From Candidatus Latescibacterota bacterium (GTDB lineage: Bacteria; JAAXHH01; JABIQT01), in the NCBI GenBank assembly GCA_018667995.1, contig JABIQT010001064.1:1-7870 (forward strand): a stretch of 7,870 nucleotides of DNA, written 5' to 3'. Shown one piece after another: positions 6,975-7,870 of this stretch. Below the pieces are notes generated by a model that was given only the letters and a program-made list of their open reading frames with translations, was not told the DNA's origin and did no database searches. Numbering within the stretch: the first letter of the stretch is position 1; every line of letters starts with the position of its first letter. The position numbers and the translations under genes were made by a program.

Positions 6975-7418
6975 TCAGATATAATACATGGAGGTTGACT
7001 GCTCAACCTTACGGCAAATGTCTTCAAATGTTACTTCGTCGACTATATTCTCGAGTCTCTGCTGCACGTCTTTCCAGACCTCTCTCATAGCCACGTCAGA
7101 CTCATTTCCCTGAACCTCGGTATCCGGCTTCTCTTCCAGGCACTCGACAGAAAGGAGGGCCCCGTCAGTAGTTCTAAGTACATCGCCCAGTGTGATGTCT
7201 GCCGGCCCACGGGCAAGCATATATCCGCCGCTGGCACCACGCTTGCTCTTGACCAGGCCCGCCCTTTGAAGCTGCAAGAGAATCTGGACAAGATACTTAC
7301 GGGGTATATTCTGCCGAATCGCTATATCGTTAATCTGAATTACTTCCGTAATCTTGTGGACTTTTGCCAGTTCAAGTACTGCCCTGCAGGCATATTCCGC
7401 TTTGGCTGATACACGCAT
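6975..7418 (-). CDS. Rrf2 family transcriptional regulator, CymR-like
   Basis: DNA-binding protein of 147 residues. The winged helix occupies about residues 1-67: MRVSAKAEYACRAVLELA opens the first helix, IRQNIPRKYLVQILLQLQRAGLV (34-56) is the recognition region and RGASGGY (60-66) the wing. ITLGDVLRTTDG (75-86) begins the dimer segment. The three-cysteine Fe-S motif of IscR is missing; only Cys11, Cys93 and Cys135 are present and they are far apart, so Fe-S sensing of the IscR kind is unlikely. The protein ends in Ser-Met-Tyr-Tyr-Ile. Bacillus subtilis CymR, a Rrf2 repressor of cysteine genes that works in complex with CysK, ends very similarly (Met-Phe-Tyr-Ile as I remember it). With cysK 13 nt downstream, a CymR-type role is the best inference: repression when cysteine is plentiful, relief by O-acetylserine. 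GGGA 9 nt upstream supports the start. It is likely autoregulated through the dyads at its promoter. Confidence 0.9.
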   Translation of the reverse strand: MRVSAKAEYACRAVLELAKVHKITEVIQINDIAIRQNIPRKYLVQILLQLQRAGLVKSKRGASGGYMLARGPADITLGDVLRTTDGALLSVECLEEKPDTEVQGNESDVAMREVWKDVQQRLENIVDEVTFEDICRKVEQSTSMYYI

Positions 7419-7446
7419 TCCTGTTCATCCCAGACGTTTTAAATAG

Positions 7447-7463
7447 TTGATCAATTTGGTCAA
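7447..7463 (-). promoter_or_regulatory. Inverted repeat at the transcription start, candidate operator
   Basis: On the - strand TTGACC-AAATT-GATCAA forms an inverted repeat with 6-nt arms, five of six positions paired, spaced by 5 nt. It lies just downstream of the -10 element and would cover the expected transcription start near 7458. A repressor bound here would block initiation, and the adjacent Rrf2 regulator is the obvious candidate. Only the symmetry and position are seen; binding is inferred. Confidence 0.45.
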
Positions 7464-7490
7464 CATGATATCCGACATTGGGTATCATGT
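7463..7490 (-). promoter_or_regulatory. Perfect 8-nt inverted repeat across the promoter core, candidate operator
   Basis: ACATGATA and TATCATGT are perfect reverse complements separated by 12 nt. One arm includes the -10 hexamer and the other overlaps the end of the -35 hexamer, so a dimeric regulator bound here would exclude RNA polymerase. The overall length of 28 bp fits the long operators known for Rrf2-family dimers. Part of the symmetry could be an accident of the promoter hexamer sequences. Confidence 0.5.
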
Positions 7491-7493
7491 CAA
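7465..7493 (-). promoter_or_regulatory. Sigma-70 type promoter of the rrf2-cysK-cysO-thrB operon
   Basis: On the - strand a perfect -35 hexamer TTGACA (7493-7488) is followed by a 17-nt spacer and the -10 hexamer TATCAT (7470-7465), one mismatch from TATAAT. The predicted start point near 7458 gives a leader of about 40 nt before the regulator ATG at 7418. It lies between the stop of the formimidoyltransferase gene (7522) and the regulator. I see no terminator hairpin after that upstream gene, so some read-through may add to transcription. Confidence 0.75.
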
Positions 7494-7521
7494 GTGCTTT
7501 CTATGCCGTCGTATGTGGCGA

Positions 7522-7870
7522 TTAGCCGCCCTGCCCGGGGTCACTAAGGATCCGATCGGAACCTAGCATATCCATCTTCAAATAGTGAGCGGCCACATCC
7601 AGTACAGGTTGAAGTCCTGCCATGCCTATTAACTCGCTTCGTAATATCTCAACGTCCTCCGTCAGGGCAAGAGCAGACACACGATCATAGACCATTGCAA
7701 GGGATGTAGCTTGCACATCTGTGATATTCATCGAGACTTGCGCTACACCCCGATCCTTTAAGAATAATCCCAGTGCCTTGACACCTGCCAATCCGGCGTT
7801 GCTTTCCCGGATCTTAGCGGCAATCCTCTTCGCCACCTTGATGTCATCTGTATCAATATCGATATTAAAG
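7522..7870 (-). CDS. ftcD: Glutamate formimidoyltransferase, C-terminal part (5' end outside window)
   Basis: The frame is open from the right edge to the TAA at 7524-7522, giving 115 codons of what is normally a protein of about 300 residues. The enzyme transfers the formimino group of N-formimino-L-glutamate (last step of histidine degradation) to tetrahydrofolate. The fragment matches the middle/C-terminal region of FtcD: NIDIDTDDIKVAKRIAAKIR, then GGVK-like AGVKALGLFLKDRGVAQVSMNI with the family's V-Q-V-S-M-N block, a helical stretch, and SELIGMAGLQPVLDVAAHYL, equivalent to the family's E-I-V-G-L-x-P...L-x-D-x-A. A GTG at 7836 falls inside this conserved region and is not a start. It is not obviously tied to the sulfur operon, which has its own promoter just downstream. 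Confidence 0.88.
   Translation of the reverse strand, partial: FNIDIDTDDIKVAKRIAAKIRESNAGLAGVKALGLFLKDRGVAQVSMNITDVQATSLAMVYDRVSALALTEDVEILRSELIGMAGLQPVLDVAAHYLKMDMLGSDRILSDPGQGG

Noticed and set aside
7522-7836. Separate small protein starting at the GTG at 7836
   Set aside because: The frame continues upstream through conserved glutamate formimidoyltransferase residues to the window edge, so the GTG is an internal valine codon.

Overview
This is a bacterial window of about 49% GC (estimated by eye), densely packed, with one gene fragment on the + strand at the left edge and everything else on the - strand. The clearest taxonomic hint is the actinobacterial-style pairing of a CysO-like sulfur carrier with a cysteine synthase, beside a CymR-like Rrf2 regulator. 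Together with the DUF6784/6785-type membrane protein and the near-consensus sigma-70 promoter, this suggests an uncultured environmental lineage, perhaps Chloroflexota or a neighbouring phylum. I cannot fix the phylum from the sequence.

Left part (1-4710): the C-terminal end of an OPT-like membrane protein (DUF6784/6785 type, + strand) converges on a three-gene - strand block. In transcription order the block holds a class III CoA-transferase (CaiB/BaiF), a polysaccharide flippase of the MOP superfamily, and an NCS2/AzgA-like purine permease. The genes are separated by 13 nt or less (or overlap) and are probably one transcript, although their functions do not obviously belong together.

Middle and right part (4728-7521): a compact - strand sulfur/amino-acid operon. 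A TTGACA-17-TATCAT promoter overlaid by two inverted repeats (7447-7493) leads into an Rrf2 regulator with a CymR-like C-terminus, then cysteine synthase (CysK type), a CysO/MoaD-like sulfur carrier, and homoserine kinase (ThrB). A possible intrinsic terminator sits at 4728-4771. The best reading is a self-regulated cysteine operon. The regulator's C-terminal tyrosine-tyrosine-isoleucine tail may dock into the neighbouring CysK, the enzyme may use a protein-bound thiocarboxylate as sulfur donor, and homoserine kinase links the operon to the threonine branch of aspartate metabolism. The carrier ends Gly-Gly-Ser rather than Gly-Gly, so it may need processing before activation.

Right edge (7522-7870): the 3' end of glutamate formimidoyltransferase (histidine degradation / one-carbon metabolism), which runs off the window. 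I found no tRNA, rRNA, CRISPR array, insertion sequence or sign of recent gene transfer.
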